From the NCBI RefSeq assembly GCF_001724605.1, contig NZ_MEEX01000006.1, forward strand, positions 62,001-126,000: a DNA stretch of 64,000 nt, read 5' to 3'. This document shows positions 18,144 to 27,550 of the stretch, in pieces. The notes under the pieces were generated by a model. The model worked only from the letters and a program-made list of their open reading frames with translations, was not told the DNA's origin and searched no databases. The stretch's first letter is position 1. Every line of letters begins with the position of its first letter. This stretch comes from Phenylobacterium sp. SCN 70-31. GTDB taxonomy: Bacteria > Pseudomonadota > Alphaproteobacteria > Caulobacterales > Caulobacteraceae. A program made the position numbers and the translations under genes.

Positions 18144-18839
18144 ATGAGACTTTCGATCGGGATGCTCGCCGGACTGGCGTTGTCCGGCGTCACGGCCGGC
18201 GCGGCGCAGGCGACGGCCTTTACGGACGAGGCGGCCTGGCGGGCCGCGGTCCTCAACGTGTATGCGCTTGAGACCTGGGATACGGCTGCGACCCCCACCT
18301 ACGGCGATGTGGGCGCCATGCCGTCGCTGGGCATCCGGTTCCTGCCCCTGGACGACGGGACCCAGCCCACGGTCCAGCCTTACGCCCAGACGGGCGGCGT
18401 GGTGCGCTCGGGGCCGAACAACCTGCTGAACGACCGGGACTATTCGCTGCCCGCCCGGGGGCCGCTGAACATCGTCCCGCTCAACAGCGGCGACTATTTC
18501 TTCGGCCTGGGGATGTGGAACGTGGGCGGGGACGACACCTTGACCCTCACCTTCTTCGACGTCGATGACAACGTCATCGAGAGCGTGACCTCGGCGGCGT
18601 CCTTCGGCTTCTTCGGCCTCGTCAGCACCACCCAGGGCGCCGTCCGCGCCCAGGTGGCGTTCGCCGGCGGCAACGAGTATTCGCCCACCGACGACTTCCA
18701 GACCGCGGTGCGGGGAACGTTCGTGCCGACCGATCCCGGCGGTGTCGTTCCCGAGCCGGAGACCTGGGCCCTGATGATCGCCGGTTTCGGCTTCGCCGGG
18801 GCGGCGCTGCGTCGTCGCCGGGGCCTCTCGGCCGCCTGA
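18144..18839 (+). CDS. PEPxxWA-CTERM sorted exported protein
   Basis: A 231-residue protein with a signal peptide (MRLSIGMLAGLALSGVTAGAAQA). The C-terminal sorting tag has the PEPETWALMIAGFGFAGAALRRRR form: PEP motif, hydrophobic helix, arginine cluster. Such tags are processed by exosortase in exopolysaccharide-producing bacteria. The central domain (a beta-rich stretch with FFDVDDNVIESV) resembles other PEP-CTERM secreted proteins with no enzymatic motif. ATG 18144 has GGAG 8 bp upstream. No exosortase gene is in this window. Confidence 0.85.
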   Translation: MRLSIGMLAGLALSGVTAGAAQATAFTDEAAWRAAVLNVYALETWDTAATPTYGDVGAMPSLGIRFLPLDDGTQPTVQPYAQTGGVVRSGPNNLLNDRDYSLPARGPLNIVPLNSGDYFFGLGMWNVGGDDTLTLTFFDVDDNVIESVTSAASFGFFGLVSTTQGAVRAQVAFAGGNEYSPTDDFQTAVRGTFVPTDPGGVVPEPETWALMIAGFGFAGAALRRRRGLSAA

Positions 18840-18931
18840 CGTCGTCCCGCCTGACACCATCCGCCTGCCGCCCTGCGCGCCGTGGGGCGGCGGCGGTTCG
18901 GGCCGGCGGGCGGACGCCGAAGCGGCGCGGC

Positions 18932-19486
18932 TCAGTGCTTCTCGGCCTTGCCCGCCAGCCAGTCCATCAAGGCGAGCAGCACGCCCGAGACCACGAAGAC
19001 GATGTGGATCGTCACCAGCCACATCAGGTGGCGGTCGGGGATCTCCTTGCCCTCGGCCAGTTCCATGAACGCTTTCAGCAGCGCGATGGCGCTGATGGCC
19101 ACGATCGAGGCGATCAGCTTCATCTTCAGGCCCGAGAAATCGACCGTGCCCATCCAGCCCGGCCGGTCCTCGTCGTCGCCGGTGTCGATCTTGGAGACGA
19201 AATTCTCGTAGCCCGAGAAGATCACGATCAGCAGAAGGTTGCCCGCGAGCGACAGGTCGATGAGCGCCAGCACCATCAGGATCGCCTCCTCGGCGCTCAT
19301 GGTCATGACGTTCGACAGTTCGTGGATCGCCTCGTTCGTGAAGACGATCAGCAGCGCGCCCAGCGCGACGACCAGGCCCACGTAGAACGGCGCCATGAGC
19401 CAGCGCGAACGGAACAGGCCGAGCTCCAGATAGTGCTCGAGCAGCGGCTTGATCGATCGGGGGCGTTGCGTGGGGGGCTGGCTCAT
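18932..19486 (-). CDS. YqhA/UPF0114 family membrane protein
   Basis: A 184-residue inner-membrane protein with about four helices. The family signature is LELGLFRSRWLMAPFYVGLVVALGALL and IFSGYENFVSKID, with GTVDFSGLKMKLIASIVAISAI in the middle. YqhA function is undefined. It lies downstream of pheT on the same strand with a 46-bp gap, so it may be read through from the pheST unit. Confidence 0.92.
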   Translation of the reverse strand: MSQPPTQRPRSIKPLLEHYLELGLFRSRWLMAPFYVGLVVALGALLIVFTNEAIHELSNVMTMSAEEAILMVLALIDLSLAGNLLLIVIFSGYENFVSKIDTGDDEDRPGWMGTVDFSGLKMKLIASIVAISAIALLKAFMELAEGKEIPDRHLMWLVTIHIVFVVSGVLLALMDWLAGKAEKH

Positions 19487-19532
19487 GGCCGCCTAGATAG
19501 CGGCTCGCGCATCCCACGCAACGGGGCTCCGG

Positions 19533-21902
19533 CTACCCGCGCAGCTTCGCGCCCACGGCCTTCTCGGCGGCGGTGACGATACGGGCGGACAGGGACTCGA
19601 TCTCACCATCCGTCAGGGTCTTGTCGCGCGGCTGGATGACCACCTCGATTCCCACGGACTTCTGTCCTTCGGGCACGCCGGCGCCGGCATAGACATCGAA
19701 GACGCGCGCCTCGGCGATGAGCGTCTTGTCCACGCCCAGCAGCGGCCGCACCAGATCGCCGGCCGGCGTTGCAGCGTCCACCAGGAAGGCGAAGTCGCGG
19801 CTGAGCGGCATGAGCGGCGAAAGCTCCAGCGCGGGCTTGGTCTTCACGCCCTTCTTCTTCGGCTCGGGAATGGCGTCCAGGGCGATCTCGAAGGCCAGCA
19901 TCGGCCCTTCTGCGTCGATCGCCTTGAGCACCGCCGGATGTAGTTCGCCGAACTCGGCGACCACCACCTTGGGGCCGAGTTGGAGCCGGGCCGAGCGGCC
20001 GGGATGCCACCAGGGCGCGTTCTGGCCCTGGACGATCTGGAGGGACGGCGCGCCCAGGTCGTCCAGCAGCGCCAGCAGGTCGGCCTTGAGCGCGAACAGC
20101 GGATCGCCGGCGGACTTGGCCCAGTGCCGGGCGCCGTGCGGCGCCAGCAGCGCGGTGACCGCCGTCCACTGGTCGGCCGGTTCGTCGCCGCGGAAGTTCG
20201 GACCCACCTCGAAGAGGGCGGCGTCGGGGAAGCCCTTGCGGGCGTTGCGGGCGGCCGCGTCGATCAGGTTCGGCAGCGCCGAGGGGCGCATGGTCGAGAG
20301 GTCGGATGCGATGGGGTTGGTCAGCACCAGCCGGGGATCGCCGCCGCCGAACAGCTTGGCCCAGGCCTCGCGCAGGAAGCTCCAGGTGACCGCTTCGGCG
20401 TAGCCGCGGGCCGCCAGGGCGCGGCGGGCGTCGCGCATCCGGCGCTGGCGCAGGGTGAGCACGCCGCCCGATGCGCGCGGCATCGGCGGAAGGGGCGTGG
20501 ACGGCAGGGCCTCGAAGCCCTCGATCCGCGCCACTTCCTCCACCAGGTCGGCCTTGCCCTCGACGTCGCGGCGCCAGGACGGCGGGGTCACGGCGTCGCC
20601 GTCCACGGCGAAACCCAGCCGGATCAGGATCTCGTCGATCCGGGCCGGCGTCACGTCCAGGCCCGACAGCTTCTTCACATAGGCTCTGTCGAAGACGATG
20701 GCCTCGGGCGGGGCGGGCGCGTGGCCAGCCACGCGGATCTCGGACGGCTCGCCGCCGCAGATGTCGAGGATCAGTTGCGTCGCCTGCTCCAGGCCGGAGA
20801 CGACCGACTGGGGATCGACGCCGCGGGCGAAGCGGTATTGGGCGTCCGAGGTGATCCCGAGCGAACGGCCGGCCTGGGCCGTGCGGATCGGGTCGAACCA
20901 GGCGCTTTCCACGAAGACGTCGGTGGTGTCTTCCAGCGACTTGGTGGACTCGCCGCCCATGACGCCGCCAAGGCCGATGGCGCCCGAGCCGTCGGCGATG
21001 ACGCAGACCTCGGGACCGACGGCATAGGTCTCGCCGTCGAGGGCCGCCAGCGTCTCGCCGTCCCGGCCCAGGCGGGCCTCGATGACCGGGCCAGTCAACT
21101 TCCTGGCGTCGTAGACGTGCAGCGGGCGCGCGCGGTCGTAGGAGATGAGATTGGTGACGTCGACCAGGGCGTTGATCGGGCGCAAGCCTACGCTGGCCAG
21201 CCGCTGCTGCAGCCATGCCGGCGAGGGACCGTTCTTCACGCCGCGGATCAGCCGGCCGGCGAAGACCGGACAGGCGTCGCCGTCGACGCGGATCTCGATG
21301 GGGCAGGGGAAGGCGCCCTTCACCGGCTGGACCGGGTCGGGCTTCAGCGTTCCCAGGCCGGCGGCGGCCAGGTCGCGGGCGATGCCGCGCACGCCCAGCC
21401 AGTCGGGCCGGTTGGGCGTGACCTCGAAGTCGATCACCGCCTCCAGGCCGAACGCCTCGGCGGCCGACACGCCTACGGCCAGGTCGTCGGACAGTTCGAC
21501 GATGCCGTCGGAGTCGTCGGCGACCTCCAGCTCCTTGGCCGAGCAGAGCATGCCGTTCGAGACCACGCCGCGGACAGGGCGGGCCTCCAGGGTGATCCCG
21601 CTGCCGGGCACATGGGCGCTGATCGGGGCATAGATGGTGGTCAGGCCCGCCCGCGCGTTCGGCGCGCCGCAGACGATCTCCAGCCGGCCGTCCTTCGTAT
21701 CGACCTGGCAGACCCGCAGCTTGTCGGCGTTGGGGTGCTGCGTCGCCTCGACGATCCTGGCGACCGTGAACGCCGCCAGCTTCTGGGCGGGGTTCTCGAC
21801 GTGTTCGACCTCGAGGCCGGCCATGGTCATGGCCGCGACGACCTGATCGACGCCGGCGTCGGTATCGAGGTGTTCCTTGAGCCAGGAGAGCGTGAACTTC
21901 AT
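19533..21902 (-). CDS. pheT: Phenylalanine-tRNA ligase beta subunit
   Basis: A 789-residue beta subunit that, with PheS, charges tRNA-Phe. In order: N-terminal [13 protein letters not shown], an EMAP-like tRNA-binding domain ([12 protein letters not shown]), the B3/4 editing domain, B5, the core domain, and a C-terminal anticodon-binding FDX-ACB domain ([11 protein letters not shown] to the end). The frame is open upstream of the ATG into the ASCH gene because that gene has no in-frame stop. No good Shine-Dalgarno is close to the ATG; GGAGAGG is about 19 bases away, so translation may depend on coupling. Confidence 0.97.
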   Translation of the reverse strand: MKFTLSWLKEHLDTDAGVDQVVAAMTMAGLEVEHVENPAQKLAAFTVARIVEATQHPNADKLRVCQVDTKDGRLEIVCGAPNARAGLTTIYAPISAHVPGSGITLEARPVRGVVSNGMLCSAKELEVADDSDGIVELSDDLAVGVSAAEAFGLEAVIDFEVTPNRPDWLGVRGIARDLAAAGLGTLKPDPVQPVKGAFPCPIEIRVDGDACPVFAGRLIRGVKNGPSPAWLQQRLASVGLRPINALVDVTNLISYDRARPLHVYDARKLTGPVIEARLGRDGETLAALDGETYAVGPEVCVIADGSGAIGLGGVMGGESTKSLEDTTDVFVESAWFDPIRTAQAGRSLGITSDAQYRFARGVDPQSVVSGLEQATQLILDICGGEPSEIRVAGHAPAPPEAIVFDRAYVKKLSGLDVTPARIDEILIRLGFAVDGDAVTPPSWRRDVEGKADLVEEVARIEGFEALPSTPLPPMPRASGGVLTLRQRRMRDARRALAARGYAEAVTWSFLREAWAKLFGGGDPRLVLTNPIASDLSTMRPSALPNLIDAAARNARKGFPDAALFEVGPNFRGDEPADQWTAVTALLAPHGARHWAKSAGDPLFALKADLLALLDDLGAPSLQIVQGQNAPWWHPGRSARLQLGPKVVVAEFGELHPAVLKAIDAEGPMLAFEIALDAIPEPKKKGVKTKPALELSPLMPLSRDFAFLVDAATPAGDLVRPLLGVDKTLIAEARVFDVYAGAGVPEGQKSVGIEVVIQPRDKTLTDGEIESLSARIVTAAEKAVGAKLRG

Positions 21903-22397
21903 CGTGCGAGCTCGCTTGAGCCCTCTCCCCCCTGCGGGGAGAGGGTTGGGAGTGGGGGTGTCGGCGCTGGGGCTGGTTGAGCATCCCGCGCCGCCGGCGT
22001 GAGCCCCCCCCCCCCCGACCCCTCCCCGCAAGGGTGAGGGGAGGGCGCTCTCGGGCGAGAAACCGCCGTTGCGGGTGAAATAGGCCTGGTGGCCGTCGCG
22101 CCAGTCCTCGAGGCAGGAGTCACCCTCGCCCTCGGCCTCGGCGAACGCCCAGGGCACGTCGCGGAAGCGCATCTGCTCCAGCGACGCGGTCTCGACGACC
22201 GCGCGCGGTCGCCCGGCGCCGTCCTTCACGACCATGCGCTTGCCCACATGGGTCTGCTGGCCGTCGGCGACCGACCAGCAGGTGGCCGTCTTCGCGCCCG
22301 CCAGCACGAAGCCCAGCAAACGGTCGGCCATCTCCGGGCTATCGCCGAACGCGAAGCTCTCCAGCGACCGCCAGTCCTGAACGGGGGCTTCGGTCAC
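21903..22397 (-). CDS. ASCH domain protein, 3' end altered by a repeat
   Basis: The GTG start overlaps the pheS stop as GTGA. The first 115 or so residues form a normal ASCH domain ([42 protein letters not shown]), a putative RNA-binding fold. From residue 117 the native C-terminus is replaced by low-complexity sequence ([15 protein letters not shown]...) encoded by a palindromic repeat with 13 consecutive G. In the sequence as given, no stop occurs before pheT, so the frame is one 954-codon ASCH-PheT ORF. One G fewer would give a TGA overlapping the pheT ATG. It could be functional, phase-variable, or a pseudogene. Confidence 0.7.
21921..22045. repeat. Palindromic repeat element with C13/G13 tract
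   Basis: Two hairpins frame the element: CCCTCTCCCC/GGGGAGAGGG with a CCTGC loop at 21921-21945, and CCCTCCCC/GGGGAGGG near 22020-22045. Between them is a run of 13 C (22004-22016). The element looks like the dispersed CCCTCTCCCC-type palindromes of many alphaproteobacteria. It lies inside the ASCH coding frame just before pheT. Confidence 0.75.
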
Positions 22398-23503
22398 GAC
22401 AGCCCCGTCGCCGGGTTCGGGGCCTGGAAGGCCGAGAAGCCGAAGTGCTCCAGCCAGCGGACGTCGCTGGCGAACATGTCGCGCAGGTCGGGCATGCCGT
22501 ACTTCAGCATCCCCAGCCGATCGACGCCGAAGCCGAACGCGAAGCCCTGCCACTGGTCCGGGTCGAGGCCGCAGTTCCGCAGCACGTTGGGATGCACCAT
22601 CCCGCAGCCCACGATCTCCATCCAGTCGGCGCCCTGGCCGATCTTCACGTCGCCGCCCGAGCGGTCGCAGCGCACGTCCATCTCGGCGCTGGGCTCGGTG
22701 AACGGGAAGTGGTGCGGCCGGAACCGCGTCTCGACCACCGGCGTCTCGAAGTAGCGGGCGATGAACTGGTCCAGCGTCCACTTCAGGTGGCCCATGTGGA
22801 TGTCGCGGTCGATGACCAGGCCTTCGAGCTGGTGGAACATCGGCGTGTGGGTGGCGTCGGAATCCGAGCGATAGGTGCGGCCCGGCACGATCACCCGGAT
22901 CGGCGGCTCCTGGCCGCCGGCGATCCAGGACGGGAGCTTCTCGTTGAGCCGCTGCATCACGCGCACCTGGACGGGGCTGGTGTGGGTGCGCAGGACCTTG
23001 CGCTCGCCCTTTTCGTTCACGGGCAGCCAGAAGGTGTCGTGCATCTCCCGGGCGGGATGCTTCGGCGGGAAGTTGAGCGCGGTGAAATTGTGGAAGTCGT
23101 CCTCGATGTCGGGCCCCTCGGCGAGCGAGAAGCCCATCTCGGCGAAGACGGCGATCATCTCGTCCATGACCTGCATGGTGGGATGCACCCGCCCGCGCCG
23201 CTCGGGCGGCGGCGGCAGGGAGAGATCCACGCGCTCGGAGGCGAGGCGCGCATCCAGCTCGGCGGTCTCGAGGGCGGCCCTGCGGCGGGCGATGTGGGCG
23301 GCGACCTCGTCGCGCAGGCCGTTGATCTTCGGCCCCTGCTCGCGGCGTTCGTCGGGGCTCATCTTGCCGAGCGACTTCAGCAGTTCGGAGATGGTCCCGG
23401 TCTTGCCCAGGGCCTCGACGCGGATGGCGTCCAGGGTGGCGAGGTCCGCGGCGGCGGCGATCCGTTCGTCCAGCGTGCGCGCGAGTTCGGAATAGTCGGT
23501 CAT
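22394..23503 (-). CDS. pheS: Phenylalanine-tRNA ligase alpha subunit
   Basis: A 369-residue catalytic subunit. The N-terminal coiled coil (about 1-100) precedes the class II core. Motif 2 is in [23 protein letters not shown] and motif 3 in [37 protein letters not shown] contributes to the active site. It forms an alpha2-beta2 enzyme with PheT. Its TGA overlaps the GTG of the ASCH gene, an unusual intruder between pheS and pheT. Confidence 0.98.
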   Translation of the reverse strand: MTDYSELARTLDERIAAAADLATLDAIRVEALGKTGTISELLKSLGKMSPDERREQGPKINGLRDEVAAHIARRRAALETAELDARLASERVDLSLPPPPERRGRVHPTMQVMDEMIAVFAEMGFSLAEGPDIEDDFHNFTALNFPPKHPAREMHDTFWLPVNEKGERKVLRTHTSPVQVRVMQRLNEKLPSWIAGGQEPPIRVIVPGRTYRSDSDATHTPMFHQLEGLVIDRDIHMGHLKWTLDQFIARYFETPVVETRFRPHHFPFTEPSAEMDVRCDRSGGDVKIGQGADWMEIVGCGMVHPNVLRNCGLDPDQWQGFAFGFGVDRLGMLKYGMPDLRDMFASDVRWLEHFGFSAFQAPNPATGLS

Positions 23504-23544
23504 GGGACGCTCGTCCTAGATGACGTTGGTGTGGAGTGGAACCC

Positions 23545-23675
23545 GCTCCTCGCCCCAACCGAAGAGTTCGGAGGAGGGGGAGGGGGTGTCCGGCGGCGGA
23601 CGCTGAGCTCCCGGCCTCGCGCCCCCTCCGTCGGCTTCGCCGCCACCTCCCCCGTCGCCTGCGCGACGGGGGAGG
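23545..23675. repeat. Intergenic palindromic repeat element
   Basis: A GC-rich block between pheS and rplT. It contains a perfect 12-bp hairpin CTCCCCCGTCGC/GCGACGGGGGAG (23647-23674, loop CTGC) and the motif CCCCCTCCGTCGGCTTCGCCG. Such blocks are dispersed between genes in Caulobacterales genomes. No coding potential. Confidence 0.65.
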
Positions 23676-23685
23676 AGCGAGCAGC

Positions 23686-23720
23686 AAAAAGCCCTCCGGC
23701 GGTTCGGCCGGAGGGCTTTT
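23686..23720 (-). terminator. Rho-independent terminator of rplT
   Basis: Stem GCCCTCCGGC/GCCGGAGGGC with a short loop, flanked by AAAAA and TTTT. On the minus strand it ends in TTTTT, 33 bp after the rplT stop, and so separates the ribosomal-protein unit from pheS. The symmetric flanks could also terminate plus-strand transcripts. Confidence 0.9.
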
Positions 23721-23753
23721 CAGAAACAGTCGGATCGAATGATCCGCAGCTCC

Positions 23754-24110
23754 TTAAGCCAGCGCGGCGCGAACCTTGTCGGCGATGGCCTTGAAAGCGG
23801 TCGGGTCGGCGCCGGCGACGTCGGCGAGGACCTTGCGGTCGATCTCGATCCCGGCCTTCTCAAGGCCGTGAATAAACTGCGAGTAGGTGAAGCCTTCCAG
23901 GCGCGCCGCGGCGTTGATCCGCTGGATCCACAGCGAACGGAAGTTGCGCTTGCGAACCTTGCGGTCGCGGTAGGCGTACTGGCCGGCACGGTCCACGGCC
24001 GCCTTGGCGGTGCGGATGGTGTTCTTGCGGCGCCCGTAGAAGCCCTTGGCCTGCTCGAGAACCTTCTTGTGCTTGGCGTGGGCGACGACGCCCCTTTTGA
24101 CGCGAGCCAT
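23754..24110 (-). CDS. rplT: 50S ribosomal protein L20
   Basis: A 118-residue, highly basic protein with the standard L20 pattern: [33 protein letters not shown], then [27 protein letters not shown]. It binds 23S rRNA early in 50S assembly. It lies 13 bp downstream of rpmI and is followed by a strong terminator. Confidence 0.99.
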   Translation of the reverse strand: MARVKRGVVAHAKHKKVLEQAKGFYGRRKNTIRTAKAAVDRAGQYAYRDRKVRKRNFRSLWIQRINAAARLEGFTYSQFIHGLEKAGIEIDRKVLADVAGADPTAFKAIADKVRAALA

Positions 24111-24123
24111 CTGTCAGTTCTCC

Positions 24124-24324
24124 TTAGAGGCCGTAGGGGAGCCAGAGCTTGATGATCTTGGCGTCGGCCTCGCTCATCACCTTGGTCCCGCGGTTCTGAC
24201 GGATGTACTTGCCGTTGTGGCTGATGAGGCGGTGGCGCTTGCCGGCGACGCCGGCCTTCAGCTTTCCAGACGCCGTCATCTTGAAGCGCTTTTTCACGCC
24301 CGACTTGGTCTTCAGTTTCGGCAT
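24124..24324 (-). CDS. rpmI: 50S ribosomal protein L35
   Basis: A 66-residue basic protein, [23 protein letters not shown] through NKGxR-type RQNRGTKVM to the C-terminal WLPYGL, typical of alphaproteobacterial L35. The start at 24324 is chosen over the longer track ORF because MPKLKTKSG is the invariant L35 N-terminus. It is in an operon with rplT. Unusually, infC is not immediately upstream but 4 kb away on the same strand. Confidence 0.98.
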   Translation of the reverse strand: MPKLKTKSGVKKRFKMTASGKLKAGVAGKRHRLISHNGKYIRQNRGTKVMSEADAKIIKLWLPYGL

Positions 24325-24497
24325 TTCACTCGGAGTTCGAAAACCCCGTCCTCTGGTCGTGTTGATGAACTGCCATGGCATGCCTTGGGGCCAGGCGGTT
24401 CCGAAGGGGCGGGCTAGTAGCGGAAAGGCCCGTGAAAGGCAAGGCTGAGGGACGACAGGGCGCCAAAAGCCAGGGCGCCGGCGGGTCGGCCCGCGAC

Positions 24498-24854
24498 TCA
24501 GGCTGCGCCGACGGTCCCCAACACCTGCTGCAGGCGGGTGAGTTCATCGGCCTCGGGCAGCCAGGGCTGTTCGCCCACCTTCTGGGAGCCGGGCATGGCC
24601 TCGTCGAGCACCAGGGAGCGGACCCCCCAGGTGTCGTGCAGTTCGCGCGCCAGTTCCTCGGCGTCGCGCCGGCCGGTCAGGGGATGGGTGACGATGGCCA
24701 TGCTGGGCGAGGTCTGGGCGGCGAGCGCCAGGGCCACGCTGGCCTGGGTGACCGGCCCCACCACGCTGGCGCCCTTGTCGTGCAGCTTGCCGATGAGGTC
24801 GCTGGCATAGGCCTCGTCGTTGCAGACCACGAGAATGGCGCCGAGGTTGTTCAT
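24498..24854 (-). CDS. Degenerate receiver-like (pseudo-receiver) protein
   Basis: A 118-residue, single-domain protein with a CheY-like layout: [24 protein letters not shown] (beta1, partial acidic pair), then [18 protein letters not shown], a beta3 strand [10 protein letters not shown] where a receiver would have its phosphoacceptor Asp, and [11 protein letters not shown]. The beta3 Asp is replaced by Thr/His, so phosphorylation is unlikely. Family assignment rests on pattern only. ATG 24854 is preferred over the longer track start. Confidence 0.5.
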   Translation of the reverse strand: MNNLGAILVVCNDEAYASDLIGKLHDKGASVVGPVTQASVALALAAQTSPSMAIVTHPLTGRRDAEELARELHDTWGVRSLVLDEAMPGSQKVGEQPWLPEADELTRLQQVLGTVGAA

Positions 24855-24965
24855 CCGATGTCGTCTCCTGATCGATGGGCGCACTAGATAGCGTCCGCCC
24901 GCCGGCCTGCGCGAGACCCCCAGCTTGACGATTGCGTGAGCGGGCGTGGCTCAGGCCAACGGCGC

Positions 24966-26168
24966 TCAGGCCAGGCGTGGCGCTCGCCGGATGACGCTGC
25001 GGGCCAGCCACAACGCCGGCAGGATCAGCAGCGCCGAAGCTGCAAAGGGCGCGCCGGGCGAGACCGTAGAGAAGAGCTGGCCGGCGCCCACCGGACCGCC
25101 GATGCGGGCCAGCGCCATGCCGCTCATGTTGAGGCCCAGCATCTCGCCCTGCCGGTCTGCGGGCGCGGCGCGAGAGATCAGGGCCGAGACGTTCGGAAAG
25201 CAGATCGACTGGCCCACGCACACGAAGGCGAACCCCACCATGGCCATCGGCCAGTTCGGCGAGAGCCACTGGGTCGCGAGCCCGATCCCCATCAGAGCGA
25301 GCCCGGCCGCCAGCGTTCGCGCTTCACCGAACGCCCGGGCCATCCAGCCGGACAGCCATCCCTGGCACACCGCGCCCAGCAGGCCGATGACCATGAAGGC
25401 CAGGCCAATCTCGCGCGGGCCCCAGCCGAACCGCGCCTCGGTCCACAGGCCGTAGGTGGCCTCGATCCCGGCGAAGCCTGCCATCACGATGAAGCTGATC
25501 AGCAGCATGCGGCTGACGATCGGGTCCGCGGTGGCCTCGTGAAGTCCGGCCAGGCGGCCCCGGCGCGTGGTCGGCCCGCGCGGCGCGGCGCGGTGTTCGC
25601 GGACGAACAGCAGCACCGCAAGGGCGGAGGCGAAGGTGAAGCCCGCCGCGGCCAGGAGGGGTAGCTGGAAGCCCAGGGCGCCGCGTTCGGGCTGAGCCAG
25701 GAGGCCGCCGATGGCGGGGCCCATGACGAAGCCGGCGCTGAACGCGGCGCCCATGATCCCCATGCGGCCGGCGCGCTTGTCGGGCGGGGTGATATCGGCC
25801 AGGGCGCCTTGCAGCGTCGAGATATTGCCGGCGAAGACGCCGGTCAGGAAGCGGATGGCGAACGCCCAGCCGATGTTCGGGGCGAACGCCAGCGCCGCGT
25901 AGCTGACGCCTACGGCCGTGATGGTGATCAGCAGCACCGGCCTCCGGCCGATCCGGTCCGAGAGGCGGCCCCAGAACGGTTCGCCCAGGAACTGGCCGAA
26001 CGAAAAGGCCGAGAAGAGCAGGGTGATCTGCCAGGCCGGAGCGTCGAACGCCTTGGCGAAGAAAGGCAGGAGCGGGATGACCAGGCCGAAGCCCGCGATC
26101 ATCAGGAAGATCACCGACAGCAGGACCGCCAGGGCTCGCCGTTCTTCATTGCGGGCGGGCTGGCTCAT
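24966..26168 (-). CDS. MFS transporter, TetA-like (second of tandem pair)
   Basis: A 400-residue, 12-helix drug:H+ antiporter-type MFS protein: FLGEPFWGRLSDRIGRRPVLL (motif A) and RFLTGVFAGNISTLQGALADITPPDKRAGRMGIMGAAFSAGFVMGPAIGGLLA. Its start overlaps the stop of the upstream MFS gene as ATGA, so they are cotranslated. The two share long stretches such as GWGPREIG-AFM, showing an old tandem duplication. Confidence 0.9.
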   Translation of the reverse strand: MSQPARNEERRALAVLLSVIFLMIAGFGLVIPLLPFFAKAFDAPAWQITLLFSAFSFGQFLGEPFWGRLSDRIGRRPVLLITITAVGVSYAALAFAPNIGWAFAIRFLTGVFAGNISTLQGALADITPPDKRAGRMGIMGAAFSAGFVMGPAIGGLLAQPERGALGFQLPLLAAAGFTFASALAVLLFVREHRAAPRGPTTRRGRLAGLHEATADPIVSRMLLISFIVMAGFAGIEATYGLWTEARFGWGPREIGLAFMVIGLLGAVCQGWLSGWMARAFGEARTLAAGLALMGIGLATQWLSPNWPMAMVGFAFVCVGQSICFPNVSALISRAAPADRQGEMLGLNMSGMALARIGGPVGAGQLFSTVSPGAPFAASALLILPALWLARSVIRRAPRLA

Positions 26169-27400
26169 GGCGACGGGCTCGGCTGCGTCGCGCGCCAGGC
26201 CGTCGCTCTCCGACCCGCGGCCAGGGCCAGCCATATGGCCGGAACGACCACGAGGGCGCCCTGGAAGAACGGCGCGTGGATGCTGAGTCCCGCGAAACTC
26301 AGCCCCGCGCACAGCGGTCCCGCGACGCGCGCCAGGGCGCCGGTGGCGTTGTTCAGTCCCAGGATCTGTCCCTGCCTGTGGGGATCGGCGGTCTCGGAGA
26401 TCATCGCGCTGACGTTCGGCCATGCGACGGACTGGCCGCACGCCGACAGCGACATCAGGACGATGGTCATGGTCCCGCTGGCGGAGAACGGCTGCAAACC
26501 GATGCAGATCACGGTGATCGCCATGCCGATGGCCAGCATGGGCGCCTGGCCGAAGCGTTCGGACAGCGGGCCGGTCAGCAGGAGCTGAGTGAACGCGGAC
26601 GCGATTCCCACGAACATGAAGGCCCATCCGATCTCGCGCGGACCCCAGCCGTAGCGCTCCTGCGCCCACAGGCCGAAGATCGACTCGATGCCGGTGAAGG
26701 CGAAACCCACCAGGAATGTCACAAGCATGAGCCGTCCGATCACGGGATGCCGCACGGCTTCGCCGGTCGCAGCCCAGCGATTGGGGCGGTAGCTGTTGGT
26801 CAGGTCGCGCTGGCGGCTCTCGCGGATGAACGCCAGGATGAACAGCGCCGAGGTCAGGAACAGTCCGGCGGAGATGAAGAGCGGAAGCTGGAACCCGATC
26901 GGCCCGAGCGACGGCTTGGCGAACACGCCGCCCAGGAATGGGCCGACGATCAGGCCCACGTTCCACGCCGCTCCCATCCAGCTCATGGCGCGGGTCCGGC
27001 GCTCGGGCGGCGTGACGTCGGCGATATAGCCCTGGATGATCGAGCCGTTGCCGCTGAACAGGCCGCCCGCCAGCCGGATGACGAACGCGATCCAGGCGTT
27101 CGGCGCAAACGCCAGCGCCAGGTAGCAGAGCCCGTTGGCGCAGATGGTCATGATCAGGAGCGGCTTGCGGCCGTACTTGTCCGACATCCGGCCCCAGAAC
27201 GGTTCGCCGATGAAGGTGCCGACCGAGAACGCGGAGAAGATCAGCGCGATCTGCCAGGGAGAGGCGTCGAACGATTTCGCGTAGAAGGGCAGCAACGGGA
27301 CGATGATCCCGAAGCCCAGCATGTTCAGGAAGATGATCCCGATCAGCGACAGCGCGGCCCAGCGGGGCGGCGCCGCCTCCGGGGATGCGGTCGGTGTCAT
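26165..27400 (-). CDS. MFS transporter, TetA-like (first of tandem pair)
   Basis: A 411-residue, 12-helix MFS protein: FIGEPFWGRMSDKYGRKPLLIM (motif A) and RLAGGLFSGNGSIIQGYIADVTPPERRTRAMSWMGAAWNVGLIVGPFLGG. The track extends it to 27490, but ATG 27400 (MTPTASPEAA) begins the plausible protein. A 150-bp gap separates it from the beta-lactamase gene. Substrate unknown; the multidrug or sugar-efflux branch is likely. Confidence 0.9.
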   Translation of the reverse strand: MTPTASPEAAPPRWAALSLIGIIFLNMLGFGIIVPLLPFYAKSFDASPWQIALIFSAFSVGTFIGEPFWGRMSDKYGRKPLLIMTICANGLCYLALAFAPNAWIAFVIRLAGGLFSGNGSIIQGYIADVTPPERRTRAMSWMGAAWNVGLIVGPFLGGVFAKPSLGPIGFQLPLFISAGLFLTSALFILAFIRESRQRDLTNSYRPNRWAATGEAVRHPVIGRLMLVTFLVGFAFTGIESIFGLWAQERYGWGPREIGWAFMFVGIASAFTQLLLTGPLSERFGQAPMLAIGMAITVICIGLQPFSASGTMTIVLMSLSACGQSVAWPNVSAMISETADPHRQGQILGLNNATGALARVAGPLCAGLSFAGLSIHAPFFQGALVVVPAIWLALAAGRRATAWRATQPSPSP

Positions 27401-27550
27401 GTGAACGGTGTTAAGCCGCGTCCGGCCACGCGGGCAACCGCGACGCGAGCCGCGAGCGCCGATCCCGGTCCGGCCGTTGGTTCGGCGCAACAGTCGCGCG
27501 GGACGGTCCGCCCGGGAGTCCGTTGAGAGGGGAGCCCGCGAGCCGGGAGT

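Noticed and set aside
19980-21980. A 666-codon plus-strand ORF opposite pheT
   Set aside because: A shadow of pheT; no family pattern, and the composition mirrors the antisense frame.
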